DNA of 64,000 nt, taken from NCBI GenBank assembly GCA_030674185.1, contig JAPXFY010000022.1, forward strand, positions 1,858,356 to 1,922,355, in the 5' to 3' direction. The notes below the pieces were generated by a model that saw only the letters and a list, made by a program, of their open reading frames with translations, was not told where the DNA came from and did no database searches. Below are positions 34,470 through 48,903 of this stretch, piece by piece. The first letter of the stretch is position 1. Every line of letters begins with the position of its first letter. The translations under genes and the position numbers were made by a program. The DNA is from Monoplex corrugatus (Eukaryota; Mollusca; Gastropoda; Littorinimorpha; Ranellidae).

Positions 34470-37010
34470 AAACACACACAGGTAAGTTAGTTAATTAGCA
34501 TACAATATGACACACATTACCACACACAACATGACACAAAACACACACAGGTAGGTTAGTTAATTAGCATACAATATGACACACAAAACACACTACACAC
34601 AACACACACAGGTAGGTTAGTTAATTAGCATACAATATGACACACAACACTAACACAACACTACACACACAGGTAGGTTAGTTAATTAGCATACAATATG
34701 ACACACAACACTACACACAACACACACAGGTAGGTTAGTTAATTAGCATACAATATGACACACAACACTACACACAACACACACAGGTAGGTTAGTTAAT
34801 TAGCATACAATATGACACACAACACTACACACAACACACACAGGTAGGTTAGTTAATTAGCATACAATATGACACACAACACATACAGGTAGGTTAGTTA
34901 ATTAGCATACAATATGACACACAACACCACACAAAACACACAGTAGGTTAGTTAATTAGCATACAATATGACACACACACATACAGGTAGGTTAGTTAAT
35001 TAGCATACAATATGACACACAAACACTACACACGACACACACAGGTAGGTTAGTAATTAGCATACAATATGACACACAACAACACCACACACAACACATA
35101 CAGGTAGGTTAGTTAATTAGCATACAATATGACACACTACACTACACAAAACACACACAGGTAGGTTAGTTAATTAGCATACAATATGACACACACATTA
35201 CCACACACAACATGACCACAAACACACACAGGTAGGTTAGTTAATTAGCATACAATATGACACACAACACTACACACAACACACACAGGTAGGTTAGTTA
35301 ATTAGCATACAATATGACACACAACACTACACACAACATACACACACAGGTAGGTTAGTTAATTAGCATACAATATGACACAACACACACACAACACCAC
35401 ACACAACACCACACACAACACCACACACAACACCACATACAACACACACACAAACACTACACACAACACTACACAAAACACATACAGGTAGGTTAGTTAA
35501 TTAGCATACAATATGACACACTACATGACACACAACACTACACAAAACACATACAGGTAGGTTAGTTAATTAGCATACAACATGACACACAACATGACAC
35601 ACAACACCACACACTACACATACAGGTAGGTTAGTTAATTAGTATACAATATGACACACAGCATGACACACAACACCACACACAACACACACAGGTAGGT
35701 TAAGTTAATTACATACAATGACACACACAACACACAACACTACACAAAACACAACAGGTAGGTTAGTTAATTAGCATACAACATGACACACAACATGACA
35801 CACAACACCACACACTACCATACAGGTAGGTTAGTTAATTAGATACAATATGACACACAACATGACACAAACACCACACACTACACATACAGGTAGGTTA
35901 GTTAATTAGCATACAATATGACACACACATGACACACAACACTACACACTATACATACAGGTAGGTTAGTTAATTAGCATACAATATGACACACTACATG
36001 ACACACAACACTACACAAAACACATACAGGTAGGTTAGTTAATTAGTATACAATATGACACACAACAGACACACAAACACCACACACAGGTAGGTTAGTT
36101 AATTAGCATACAATATGACATACAATATGACACACACACCACACACAGGTAGGTTAGTTAATTAGCATACAATATGACATACAACATGACACACAACACC
36201 AACACACAGGTAGGTTAGTTAATTAGCATACAATATGACATACAATATGACACACTACATGACACACAACACCACACACTACACATACAGGTAGGTTAGT
36301 TAATTAGCATACAATATGACACACAACACCACACACAACACACACAGGTAGGTTAGTTAATTAAACATACAATATGACACACACACCACACACAACACTA
36401 CACAAAACACACACAGTAGGTTAGTTAATTAGCATACAATATGACACACAACACACACAAACACACACAGGTAGGTTAGTTAATTAGCATAAATATGACA
36501 CACACACCACACACAACACATACAGGTAGGTTAGTTAATTAACATACAATATGACACACAACACTACACACAACACACACAGGTAGGTTAGTTAATTAGC
36601 ATACAATATGACACACTACATGACACACAACACCACACACAGGTAGGTTAGTTAATTAACATACAATATGACACACAACATGACACACAACACCACACAA
36701 AACACACACAGGTAGGTTAGTTAATTAGCATACAATATGACACACTACATGACACACAACACCACACACAACACATACAGGTAGGTTAATTAATTAGCAT
36801 ACAATATGACACACTACATGACACACAACACCACACACAACACATACAGGTAGGTTAGTTAATTAGCATACAACACACAACATGACACACTACACACACA
36901 ATATGACACATAACACTACACACACAACACTGCACAAAACATACACACAATACTACACACAACACAGCATACAACTACAACACATACAGGTAGGTTACTT
37001 AATTAGCATA
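34470..37010 (-). repeat. Repeat of 45-85 bp carrying the exon 4 branch-point region, about 45 copies
   Basis: The plus strand has an invariant core, ACAGGTAGGTTAGTTAATTA then GCATACAATATGACACAC, and variable ACAC-rich spacers. Read in gene orientation, the core is GCTAATTAACTAACCTACCT, which contains the branch-point-like AACTAAC. The copy nearest exon 4 (34482-34500) sits about 25 bases above its acceptor. Confidence 0.9.
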
Positions 37011-37354
37011 TGATAAGCCCCCTCACCCCCCCACCGGAACGGTTTCCCTGTCAGCTAGATCACCAGAGGCGAATGCTGACATCAAACTCCATCAAACCGA
37101 CATGACATGTTCCAACCACAAACGATCATAACCGCCCATTTACACTTCCAACTACACATAACCACAAGTAATAAGAATAACACAAACAACAAAAAAACCC
37201 TCAACAGATAAATCAGAAATCAAATGACTAAATCAACATGGCCTTTATCTGACTGATTTAAAGCTCATGCAAATCAACATGACCTTTATCAAACCGATTA
37301 ATATTCACGTAAAAACAGAGTGACCTTGATCAGACTGTTTCAGTTTTTGTTTAC
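37011..37354. other. Intron 3, non-repetitive end
   Basis: About 340 bp with no repeat. CATGACCTTTATC and ATGGCCTTTATCTGACTGAT (37235-37300) form a weak two-copy repeat. Nothing else is recognised. Confidence 0.5.
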
Positions 37355-37392
37355 CTTCATCCGCGTTCATTTCTGTAAACCGCACTCCACCG
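37355..37392 (-). CDS. ttd14: ttd14 exon 3 (38 nt)
   Basis: Acceptor TTCTTTTGCAG ends at 37393 and donor GTAAAC starts at 37354. It enters in phase 2 and leaves in phase 1. It encodes GGVRFTEMNADE after a split glycine, matching the family's G-G-[VI]-[KR]-F-x-[DE]-[ML]-N stretch. It is small, but phase and motif both fit. Confidence 0.9.
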
Positions 37393-37539
37393 CTGCAAAA
37401 GAACCAAAATAGCAGTTTTCTTTATTTTATGTTTTTTTTTTTTAGGTAAAATATAATGAACCTCAGTTATACTGGTTTGCCTGCACATGTGCGTGTTGTG
37501 ATTTTTATTACAGAACAATAAGTGGAAATATGAATTACA

Positions 37540-40500
37540 CAAACTATCACATGGAAGTATGAACTGTGACAAACTATCATATGGAAGTATGAACTGTGAC
37601 AAACTATCATATGGAAGTAACTGTGACAAACTATCACATGGAAGTAACTGTGACAAACTATCATATGGAAGTAACTGTGACAAACTATCATATGGAAGTA
37701 TGAACTGTGACAAACTATCACATGGAAGTATAACTGTGACAAACTATCATATGGAAGTAACTGTGACAAACTATCATATGGAAGTAACTGTGACAAACTA
37801 TCATATGGAACGTAACTGTGACAAACTATCAATGGAAGTATGAACTGTGACAAACTATCATATGGAAGTAACTGTGACAAACTATCATATGGAAGTATGA
37901 ACTGTGACAAACATACATATGGAAGTAACTGTGACAAACTATCATATCGAAGTATGAACTGTGACAAACTATCATATGGAAGTAACTGTGACAAACTATC
38001 ACATGGAAGAAACTGTGACAAACTATCACATGGAAGTATAACTGTGACAAACTATCATATGGAAGTAACTGTGACAAACTATCACATGGAAGTAACTGAC
38101 AAACTATCACATGGAAGTAACTGTGACAAACTATCACATGGAAGTAAACTGTGACAAACTATCACATGGAAGTAACTGTGACAAACTATCATATGGAAGT
38201 AACTGTGACAAACTATCACATGGAAGTAACTGTGACAAACTATCACATGGAAGTAACTGTGAAAACTATCATATGGAAGTAACTGTGACAAACTATCACA
38301 TGGAAGTATGAACTGTGACAAACTATCACATGGAAGTAACTGACAAACTATCATATGGAAGTAACTGTGACAAACTATCACATGGAAGTAACTGTGACAA
38401 ACTATCATATGAAAGTATGAACTGTGACAAACTATCACATGGAAGTACTGTGACAAACTATCGCTATGGAAGTATGAACTGTGACAAACTATCATATCGA
38501 AGTAACTGTGACAAACTATCCACATGGAAGTATGAACTGTGACAAACTATCATATGGAAGTAACTGTGACAAACTATCAATGGAAGTAACTGTGACAAAC
38601 TATCAATGGAAGTTAACTGTGACAAACTATCATATGGAAGTAACTGTGACAAACTATCATATGGAAGTATGAACTGTGACAAACTAATCATATGGAAGTA
38701 ACTGTGACAAACTATCACAATGGAAGTAACTGTGACAAACTATCACTTGGAAGTAACTGTGACAAACTATCATATGGAAGTATGAACTGTGACAAACTAT
38801 CACATGGAAGTAACTGTGACAAACTATCACATGGAAGTAACTGTGACAAACTATCACATGGAAGTAACTGTGACAAACTATCATATGGAAGTAACTGACA
38901 AACTATCATATGGAAGTAACTGTGACAAACTATCACATAGAAGTAACTGTGACAAACTATCACATGGAAGTAACTGTGACAAACTATCACATGGAAGTAA
39001 CTGTGACAAACTATCACATGGAAGTAACAGTAACAAACTATCACATGGAAGTAACAGTGACAAACTATCACATGGAAGTAACAGTGACAAACTATCACAT
39101 GGAAGTAACTGTGACAAACTATCACATGGAAGTAACTGTGACAAACTATCATATGGAAGTAACTGTGACAAACTATCACATGGAAGTAACTGTGACAAAC
39201 TATCACATGGAAGTAACTGTGACAAACTATCACATGGAAGTAACTGACAAACTATCATATGGAAGTATGAACTGTGACAAACTATCACATGGAAGTATGA
39301 ACTGTGACAAACTATCACATGGAAGTAACTGTGACAAACTATCACATGGAAGTAACTGTGACAAACTATCACATGGAAGTAACTGACAAACTATCACATG
39401 GAAGTAACTGTGACAAACTATCATATGGAAGTAACTGTGACAAACTATCACATGGAAGTAACTGTGACAAACTATCATATGGAAGTAACAGTGACAAACT
39501 ATCACATGGAAGTAACTGACAAACTATCACATGGAAGTAACTGTGACAAACTATCACATGGAAGTAACTGTGACAAACTATCACATGGAAGTAACTGTGA
39601 CAAACTATCATATGGCAGTAACTGTGACAAACTATCACATGGAAGTAACTGTGACAAACTATCACATGGAAGTAACTGTGATAAACTATCATATGGAAGT
39701 AACTGTGACAAACTATCACATGGAAGTATGAACTGTGACAAACTATCACATGGAAGTAACTGACAAACTATCATATGGAAGTAACTGTGACAAACCATCA
39801 CATGGAAGTAACTGTGACAAACTATCATATGAAAGTATGAACTGTGACAAACTATCACATGGAAGTACTGTGACAAACTATCACATGGAAGTATGAACTG
39901 TGACAAACTATCATATCGAAGTAACTGTGACAAACTATCACATGGAAGTATGAACTGTGACAAACTATCATATGGAAGTAACTGTGACAAACATATCACA
40001 TAGAAGTAACTGTGACAAACTATCATATGAAAGTATGAACTGTGACAAACTATCACATGGAAGTATGAACTGTGATAAACTATCATATGGAAGTAACTGT
40101 GACAAACTATCATATGGAAGTATGAACTGTGACAAACTATCATATGGAAGTATGAACTGTGACAAACTATCATATGGAAGTATGAACTGTGACAAACTAT
40201 CATATGGAAGTAACTGTGACAAACTATCACATGGAAGTAACTGTGACAAACTATCATATGGAAGTATGAACTGTGACAAACTATCATATGGAAGTACTGT
40301 GACAAACTATCATATGGAAGTAACTGTGACAAACTATCATATGGAAGTATGAACTGTGACAAACTATCATATGGAAGTATGAACTGTGACAAACTATCAT
40401 ATGGAAGTATGAACTGTGACAAACTATCACATGGAAGTAACTGTGACAAACTATCATATGGAAGTAACTGTGACAAACTATCACATGGAAGTAACTGTGA

Positions 40501-42232
40501 CAAACTATCACTGGAAGTAACTGTGACAAACTATCAATGGAAGTAAACTGTGACAAACTATCAATGGAAGTATAACTGTGACAAACTATCATATGGAAGT
40601 AAACTGTGACAAACTATCAATGGAAGTAACTGTGACAAACTATCAACTGTGACAAACTATCATATGGAAGTATGAACTGTGACAAACTATCACATGGAAG
40701 TAACTGTGACAAACTATCATATGGAAGTAACTGTGACAAACTATCACATGGAAGTAACTGTGACAAACTATCCATGGAAGTAACTGTGACAAACTATCCA
40801 TATGGAAGTAAAACTGTGACAAACTATCATATGGAAGTATGAACTGTGACAAACTATCAATGGAAGTAAACTGTGACAAACTATCTATATGGAAGTAACT
40901 GTGACAAACTATCACATGGAAGTAACTGTGACAAACTATCATATGGAAGTATGAACTGTGACAAACTATCATATGGAAGTAACTGTGACAAACTATCAAT
41001 GGAAGTATGAACTGTGACAAACTATCAATAGGAAGTATGAACTGTGACAAACTATCATATGGAAGTAACTGTGACAAACTATCAATGGAAGTAACTGTGA
41101 CAAACTATCACATGGAAGTAACTGTGACAAACTATCATATGGAAGTAACTGTGACAAACTATCCAATGGAAGAATGAACTGTGACAAAATTAATCAACAA
41201 TGGAAGTAACTGTGACAAACTATCACATGGAAGTAACTGTGACAAACTATCACATGGAAGTAACTGTGACAAACTATCATATGGAAGTAACTGTGACAAA
41301 CTATCATATGGAAGTATGAACTGTGACAAACTATCATATGGAAGTAACTGTGACAAACTATCACATGGAAGTAACTGTGACAAACTATCACATGGAAGTA
41401 TGAAATTGTGACAAACTATCATATGGAAGTAACTGTGACAAACTATCATATGGAAGTAACTGTGACAAACTATCACATGGAAGTATGAACTGTGACAAAC
41501 TATCATATGGAAGAACTGTGACAAACTATCATATGGAAGTATGAACTGTGACAAACTATATCACATGGAAGTATGAACTGTGACAAACTATCACTATGGA
41601 AGTAACTGTGACAAACTATCAAATGGAATATGAACTGTGACAAACTATCACATGGAAGTAACTGTGACAAACTATCATATGGAAGTAAACTGTGACAAAC
41701 TATCATATGGAAGTATGAACTGTGACAAACTATCATATGGAAGTAACTGTGACAAACTAATCATATGGAAGTATGAACTGTGACAAACTATCAATGGAAG
41801 TATGAACTGTGACAAACTATCATATGGAAGATAAACTGTGACAAACTATCACATGGAAGTAACTGTGACAAACTATCAATGGAAGTAACTGTGACAAACT
41901 ATCACATGGAAGTAACTGTGACAAACTATCACATGGAAGTAACTGTGACAAACTATCACATGGAAGTAACTGTGACAAACTATCACATGGAAGTAACTGT
42001 GACAAACTATCATATGGAAGTAACTGTGACAAACTATCATATGGAAGTAACTGTGACAAACTATCACATGGAAGTAACTGTGACAAACTATCACATGGAA
42101 GTAACTGTGACAAACTATCATATGGAAGTAACTGTGACAAACTATCACATGGAAGTAACTGTGACAAACTATCACATGGAAGTATGAACTGTGACAAACT
42201 ATCACATGGAAGAATGAACTGTGACAAACACA
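37540..42232. repeat. Minisatellite, 27/30 bp unit, about 165 copies
   Basis: The unit is AACTGTGACAAACTATCACA then TGGAAGT, with a 30-bp form adding ATG, plus CACATGG/CATATGG variants. This is the longest uninterrupted array in the window. Both main lengths are multiples of 3, so frames stay open on both strands until single-base indels occur. Confidence 0.96.
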
Positions 42233-42528
42233 ACCCTCATGTAAACACAAAAAACAGCCAGACAGCAATCAAAAATGATCAGTTCAATAAACCAAACCAT
42301 GAAATGCATGAACCATCAAAAATAATTATTAACCAGAAAATGCATGAACCATCAAAAATAATTAATTTAACCAGAAAAATGCATGAACCATACAAACAAT
42401 CATTGACGAACTGTCACATGAACACTACAACAGAAAACTCACTGAAAAACAGAACAAATCTTATAGACAGACACGACAGTTGACAGATACACACATACAC
42501 ACACACATGTGCACACACACACACATCA

Positions 42529-42559
<31 letters not shown>

Positions 42560-42619
42560 ACATAACACACAGACACACACATTGTAATTAAAGTGTCACA
42601 CAGTTCACACACACACACA

Positions 42620-42661
<42 letters not shown>

Positions 42662-43036
42662 AATAAAAGTGTCACACACACACAACACACACACACACAT
42701 ACACACACACACTCACACACATATGTAGTAAAAGTGTCATACAGATAAACACACACCACACACACACACACACACAATAGTGTAAAGTGTCACAAATGAC
42801 CACACACCCCACACAGAGACACAGACACACACACACAGACACAGACACACACACACAGACCACACACACACACCGACACACACACACACCACACACACAC
42901 ACACAGACACACACACACAGACACACACCACACACACACAGACACACACACACAGACACACACACACACACACACACAGACACACACACATACACACACA
43001 CACACACACACAAAGTAATGACAATTACTGTCCTAC
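42233..43036. repeat. Intron 2 end: short repeats and (CA)n
   Basis: Three copies of ATGCATGAACCATCAAAAAT (42303-42400) are followed by interrupted CA/CAGA runs at 42487-43014. The runs are separated by GTAATAAAAGTGTCACACA-type spacers that themselves recur four times. Confidence 0.85.
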
Positions 43037-43074
43037 CCCATATAAATGTGTGCTGACTCCGGTGCCCTGAACAC
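43037..43074 (-). CDS. ttd14: ttd14 exon 2 of those seen (38 nt)
   Basis: Acceptor TTTGCTACAG ends at 43075 and donor GTAGGA starts at 43036. It enters in phase 0 and leaves in phase 2. It encodes VFRAPESAHIYMG up to a split glycine, matching the family's V-[FY]-R-x-P-E-x-A segment directly after LGWK. Confidence 0.88.
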
Positions 43075-43475
43075 CTGTAGCAAAACAATAACATATAAAT
43101 TATGGTCTTCCATTTAATGTCTGTTCACTAAAGTGATTTTAGACAAACAAACAAACAAACAAACAAACAAACAAAAAGGGGGGGGGGGGATACAGAAGGA
43201 GTGAAGAGGGTATTTGAAAATTGTCAATTTTGATCTTGAGAAAAAAATGATCCCGAAAAACAATTATTTTTGAGGAGGGGAAGGTAAAGCTAACAAATAA
43301 TGTTATCACAATTACAGATTTAAACAATCTAATAAACAAAATTAATAAATATCTAGAATAAATGAATAAAAGTAAAAACTAAGAATCGACTAACGACAAC
43401 GGTGAACAAGTGAAATAACATGTTAAAGGTAATTCGCTATAGGACTTTTTGACAGGCTAACAAAAAATTCATATA
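43075..43475. other. Intron 1 segment, AT-rich
   Basis: (AAAC)n at 43141-43174 is followed by a G run, then AT-rich sequence with no recognised gene. Confidence 0.6.
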
Positions 43476-43484
43476 TTAATGATG

Positions 43485-45670
43485 GTGAGACAATGTGCAA
43501 TGGGAAAGACACAGACACAGACACTGTGCAATGGGAAAGACACAGACACTGTGCAATGGGAAAGACACAGACAATGTGCAATGAGAAAGACACAGACACT
43601 GTGCAATGGGAAAGACATAGACACAGACATGGAGCAATGGGAAAGACACAGACACTGTGCAATGGGAAAGACACAGACACTGTGCAATGGGAAAGACACA
43701 GACACAGACATGGAGCAATGGGAAAGACACAGACACTGTGCAATGGGAAAGACACAGACACAGACACTGTGCAATGGGAAAGACACAGACACAGTGCAAT
43801 GGGAAAGACACAGACACTGTGCAATGGGAAAGACACAGACACTGTGCAATGGGAAAGACACAGACACAGACACTGTGCAATGGGAAAGACACAGACACTG
43901 TGCAATGGGAAAGACACAGACACAGACACTGTGCAATGGGAAAGACACAGACACTGTGCAATGGGAAAGACACAGACACTGTACAATGGGAAAGACACAG
44001 ACACAGACACAGACACTGTGCAATGGGAAAGACACAGACAGACACTGTGCAATGGGAAAGACACAGACACAGACACAGACACTGTGCAATGGGAAAGACA
44101 CAGACACAGACACTGTGCAATGGGAAAGAACAGACACAGTATAATGGGAAAGACACACTGTACAATGGGAAAGACATAGACACAGACACTGTGCAATGGG
44201 AAAGACACAGACACAGACACTGTACAATGGGAAAGACACAGACACAGACACTGTACAATGGGAAAGACACAGACACAGACACTGTACAATGGGAAAGACA
44301 CACTGTGCAATGGGAAAGACACAGACACAGACACTGTGCAATGGGAAAGACACAGACACAGACACTGTACAATGGGAAAGACACAGACACTGTACAATGG
44401 GAAAGACACACTGTGCAATGGGAAAGACACAGACACTGTACAATGGGAAAGACACAGACACAGACACTGTGCAATGGGAAAGACACACTGTACAATGGGA
44501 AAGACACAGACACAGACACTGTACAATGGGAAAGACAGACACATACACTGTACAATGGGAAAGACACACTGTACAATGGGAAAGACACAGACAGACACTG
44601 TGTAATGGGAAAGACACAGACACAGACACTGTGCAATGGGAAAGACACAGACACAGACACTGTACAATGGGAAAGACACAGACACAGACACTGTATAATG
44701 GGAAAGACACACTGTACAATGGGAAAGACACAGACACAGACACTGTGCAATGGGAAAGACACAGACACAGACACTGTACAATGGGAAAGACACAGACACA
44801 GTACAATGGGAAAGACAGACACAGACACTGTACAATGGGAAAGACACACTGTGCAATGGGAAAGACACAGACACAGACACTGTGCAATGGGAAAGACACA
44901 GACACTGTACAATGGGAAAGACACAGACACAGACACTGTACAATGGGAAAGACACACTGTGCAATGGGAAAGACACAGACACTGTACAATGGGAAAGACA
45001 CAGACACAGACACTGTACAATGGGAAAGACACACTGTACAATGGGACAGACACAGACACTGTGCAATGGGAAAGACACACTGTACAATGGAAAGACACAG
45101 ACACAGACACTGTACAATGGGAAAGACACAGACACAGACACTGTACAATGGGAAAGACACACTGTACAATGGGAAAGACACAGACAGACACTGTGCAATG
45201 GGAAAGACACAGACACAGACACTGTGCAATGGGAAAGACACAGACACAGTACAATGGAAAGACACAGACACAGACACTGTATAATGGGAAAGACACACTG
45301 TACAATGGGAAAGACACAGACACTGTGCAATGGGAAAGACACAGACACAGACACTGTACAATGGGAAAGACACAGACACAGAACAATGGGAAAGACACAG
45401 ACACAGACACTGTACAATGGGAAAGACACACTGTGCAATGGGAAAGACACAGACACAGACACTGTGCAATGGGAAAGACACAGACACTGTGCAATGGGAA
45501 AGACACAGACACAGACACTGTACAATGGGAAAGACACAGACACAGACACTGTGCAATGGGAAAGACACACTGTACAATGGGAAAGACACAGACACAGACA
45601 CTGTGCAACGGGAAAGACACAGACACTGTACAATGGGAAAGACACAGACACAGACACTGTGCAATGGGAA
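43485..45670. repeat. Minisatellite of 19-37 bp units, left part
   Basis: The units are CAATGGGAAAGACACAGACA with zero to three extra CAGACA steps, then CTGTG or CTGTA. Nested short-period variation (6 bp) inside a longer unit gives lengths of about 19, 25, 31 and 37. A LINE inserted into it at 45671. Confidence 0.95.
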
Positions 45671-46493
45671 ATAATAATAATAATAATAATGAGTCATTTA
45701 TAAGCGCACATCTCTGCCTACGGCGGAGCTTATGACGCTTTACAATCATTCACTCACAATATTTCAATCTCTCCGACCTCACGTACATACACTAAATACA
45801 CAATACAAGTAATAGAATAAATCCATAAAAATACTACATACGCTACAATCATACACGGATTCTCACGCAAGTCCAAATGCACCCCACAACCCCCACGGCT
45901 ATACTCCAAAGTACTGTGAGGCACATTGGGCTCTATAATCACCCACCCCACCCCCCACCTACCTACTATAACATACACACACACTAACACACCTTTTCTA
46001 CTATTAGGCTGGGGGGAAATGAGGTTGAACTTACTGATAATATTTTTGAAAGAGGTGAGTTTTTAGAGCTGTTTTGAAAGAAGAAGTCGATTTTAGGTGT
46101 CGGATTTCAAAGGGAAGAGAGTTCCAGATAGTGGGGGCTGCGAAGGAGAAAGAGCTATGTCCAAATGTTTTTGTGCGCACGCGTGGAACACGGAGCAATC
46201 TGGTATCAGCAATGGAGCGGAGATTTCTAGAAGGAGTGTACACAGAGAGAAGATCAGCCAGGTAGCGAGGAGAGAGATCAGAGAAAAAAGAGTGGCATAG
46301 TGAGGCAAGCTTATAGTCAATGCGAGCTTGAACAGGCAACCAGTGAAGGGATTTGAGAATAGGTGTGACATGATCATGCTTGCGGGAACGAGAAACAAGT
46401 TTAGCGGCAGAGTTTTGTACTTTTTGAAGTTTGTCTAATTGATTTTGAGGACAGCCAGAAAAAAGGGAGTTACAGTATTCTAATTTGGAGAGG
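45671..46493 (-). mobile_element. 5'-truncated LINE (CR1/L2-like, second family)
   Basis: The minus-strand open frame ending at 46031 encodes LSKLEYCNSLFSGCPQNQLD, LHWLPVQARIDYKL, VRTKTFGHSSFSFAAP and LKTHLFQKYYQ, the C-terminal end of a CR1/L2-type polyprotein. The 3' UTR runs to an (ATT)n tail at 45671-45690. The same array continues on both sides, so it inserted after the array existed. The sequence clearly differs from the family at 54.5 kb. Confidence 0.9.
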
Positions 46494-48100
46494 ACAAAGA
46501 CACAGACACAGACACTGTGCAATGGGAAAGACACAGACACAGACACTGTGCAATGGGAAAGACACAGACACAGACAGTGAGACACTGTGCAATGGGAAAG
46601 ACACAGACACAGACACTGTGCAATGGGAAAGACACAGACACTGTGCAATGGCAAAGACACAGACACAGACACAGTGCAATGGGAAAGACACAGACACAGA
46701 CAGTGCAATGGGAAAGACACAGACACAGACACAGTGCAATGGGAAAGACACAGACACAGTGCAATGGGAAAGACACAGACACTGTGCAATGGGAAAGACA
46801 CAGACACTGTGCAATGGGAAAGACACAGACACTGTGCAATGGGAAAGACACAGACACAGACACAGTGCAATGGGAAAGACACAGACACTGTGCAATGGGA
46901 AAGACACAGACACAGTGCAATGGGAAAGACACAGACACAGTGCAATGGGAAAGACACAGACACAGACACAGTGCAATGGGAAAGACACAGACACAGACAC
47001 TGTGCAATGGGAAAGACACAGACACAGTGCAATGGGAAAGACACAGACACAGACACAGTGCAATGGAAAAGACACAGACACAGACACTGTGCAATGGGAA
47101 AGACACAGACACAGTGCAATGGGAAAGACACAGACACAGACACAGTGCAATGGGAAAGACACAGACAAAGACACTGAGGAATGGAGAGGACAGAAACAAA
47201 GGCGGACACAAACAATGGGAAAAAGAGAAAAAAAACAGAAAGCAATGGGAAAGACAGAGAAAAGACAGACAGCAATGGGAAAGACATAAACAAAGACAGA
47301 CAGCAATGGGAAAGACAGAAACAAAGACAGACAGCAATGGGAAAGACAGAAACAAAGAGACAGACAGCAATGGGAAAGACACAAACAAAGAGACAGACAG
47401 CAATGGGAAAGACAGAAACAAAGAGACAGACAGCAATGGGAAAGACAGAAACAAAGACAGACAGCAATGGGAAAGACAGAAACAAAGAGACAGACAGCAA
47501 TGGGAAAGACAGAAACAAAGACAGACAGCAATGGGAAAGACAGAAACAAAGACATACAGCAAGGGAAAGACAGAAACAAAGAGACAGTCAGCAATGGGAA
47601 AGACAGAAACAAGACAGACAGCAATGGGAAAGACAGAAACAAAGACAGACAGCAATGGGAAGACAGAAACAGACAGAAAGCAATGGGAAAGACAGAAACA
47701 AAGAAGACAGCAATGGGAAAGACAGAAAGCAATGGGAAAGATAGAAACAGACAGAAAGCAATGGGAAAGACAGAAACAAAGACAGACAGCAATGGGAAAG
47801 ACAGAAAGACAGAAAGCAATGGGAAAGACAGAAACAGACAGAAAGCAATGGGAAGACAGAAAGACAGAAAGCAATGGGAAAGATAGAAACAGACAGAAAG
47901 CAATGGGAAAGACAGAAACAGACAGAAAGCAATGGGAAAGACAGAAACAGACAGAAAGCAATGGGAAAGACAGAAACAGACAGAAAGCAATGGGAAAGAC
48001 AGACAACAATGGGAAAGACAAAAAAAAAAAAAGACAAAAAATGAAAGCAATGGGAAAGACAAAACAGAAAGCAATGGGAAAGACAAATACAAATGCACAT
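46494..48100. repeat. Minisatellite of 19-37 bp units, right part
   Basis: Continuation of the array. From about 47170 the unit changes to CAATGGGAAAGACAGAAACA with AAGACAGACAG, showing a gradual drift of the consensus along the array. Confidence 0.95.
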
Positions 48101-48369
48101 GTAGACAGTGAGCAAAGGGAATCCATTATCTGGCACCGTTACTGACCTCAACCCTAACCCTGACGGGTGACTGCATGCAGAAACACCACAGATGCTGTGC
48201 AATGGAAAAGGATCTAAAAACCACTACGGACTAAGCCATATGTCTATGCATTAATTCCTATATGTTGATAAAGGCTTGAAAATTATTTAATCTACTTAAC
48301 GTCTGGCGTTCATCATGCTTTGTCAAAGTTTCTCAAACTTTTCAGTTTGAGAAGATAGCACTTGTACAC

Positions 48370-48900
48370 TCAGAATAATTTCTATATATATCACTAACGT
48401 CAAAGGTGCTATGTGATGGAGAAGATCCCAAAAGATCACGGTGCAAGCCTTAAGTCTGTACATAAACTTTATGTGCTGGGGCAACATCTCAAAGAGCACT
48501 ATACGCTAAGGCTTTTATACTTCATTTCTCAGTCTGTCAAGCTTGTTTCAGCTTTAACCCTTTGACTCCCGCACCCTGTACACCAGCATCCTGCATTGTC
48601 AACCATGCTAGCAAAGCAAAAACTTAACCCTTTGATTCCCTCACCCTTTCCACCAGCTTCCTGCAGTTGGTAGATAGGGTGCGGGAGTCAAAGGGTTAAT
48701 TTCAGTTTCTCAAGATGACGTCTCTGCACTCAGAATAAATTCCATACCCACGGATGCCATGTGAAGGAGAAGGTCCACACTGATCATGGCACAAGCTGTA
48801 AACCTGTACATAAACCCAGTGTCTTGGCAACACCTTAAGATCCTAGCTAGCCTACGGCTTCAAGCTCTTTTTGTTAGTTTGTCAAACTTGTGGGAAGTCG
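48370..48900. repeat. Diverged 160-190 bp direct repeat around a MITE
   Basis: Sequence from 48370 (CTCAGAATAATTTC ... CTGTACATAAAC ... TCTGTCAAGCTTG) is repeated at 48731 (CTCAGAATAAATTCC ... CTGTACATAAAC ... TTTGTCAAACTTG). The palindromic element at 48553 lies between them. Confidence 0.75.
48553..48708. mobile_element. Palindromic TTAA-flanked MITE, single copy
   Basis: TTAACCCTTTGACTCCCGCA at the left is answered by GCGGGAGTCAAAGGGTTAA at the right. An inner pair, TTAACCCTTTGATTCCCTCA and AGATAGGGTG, is also present. This unexpanded copy shows what the arrays at 7135 and 13895 grew from. Confidence 0.72.
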
Positions 48901-48903
48901 TAC

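Noticed and set aside
25085..42232. Regularly spaced repeats resembling CRISPR arrays
   Set aside because: There are no unique spacers; units are directly tandem and the DNA is animal.
43423..48145. Frames of 500-757 codons on both strands in the 43.5-48.1 kb array
   Set aside because: Same cause: stop-free short units on both strands. The only true coding remnant inside is the LINE fragment at 46031-46493.
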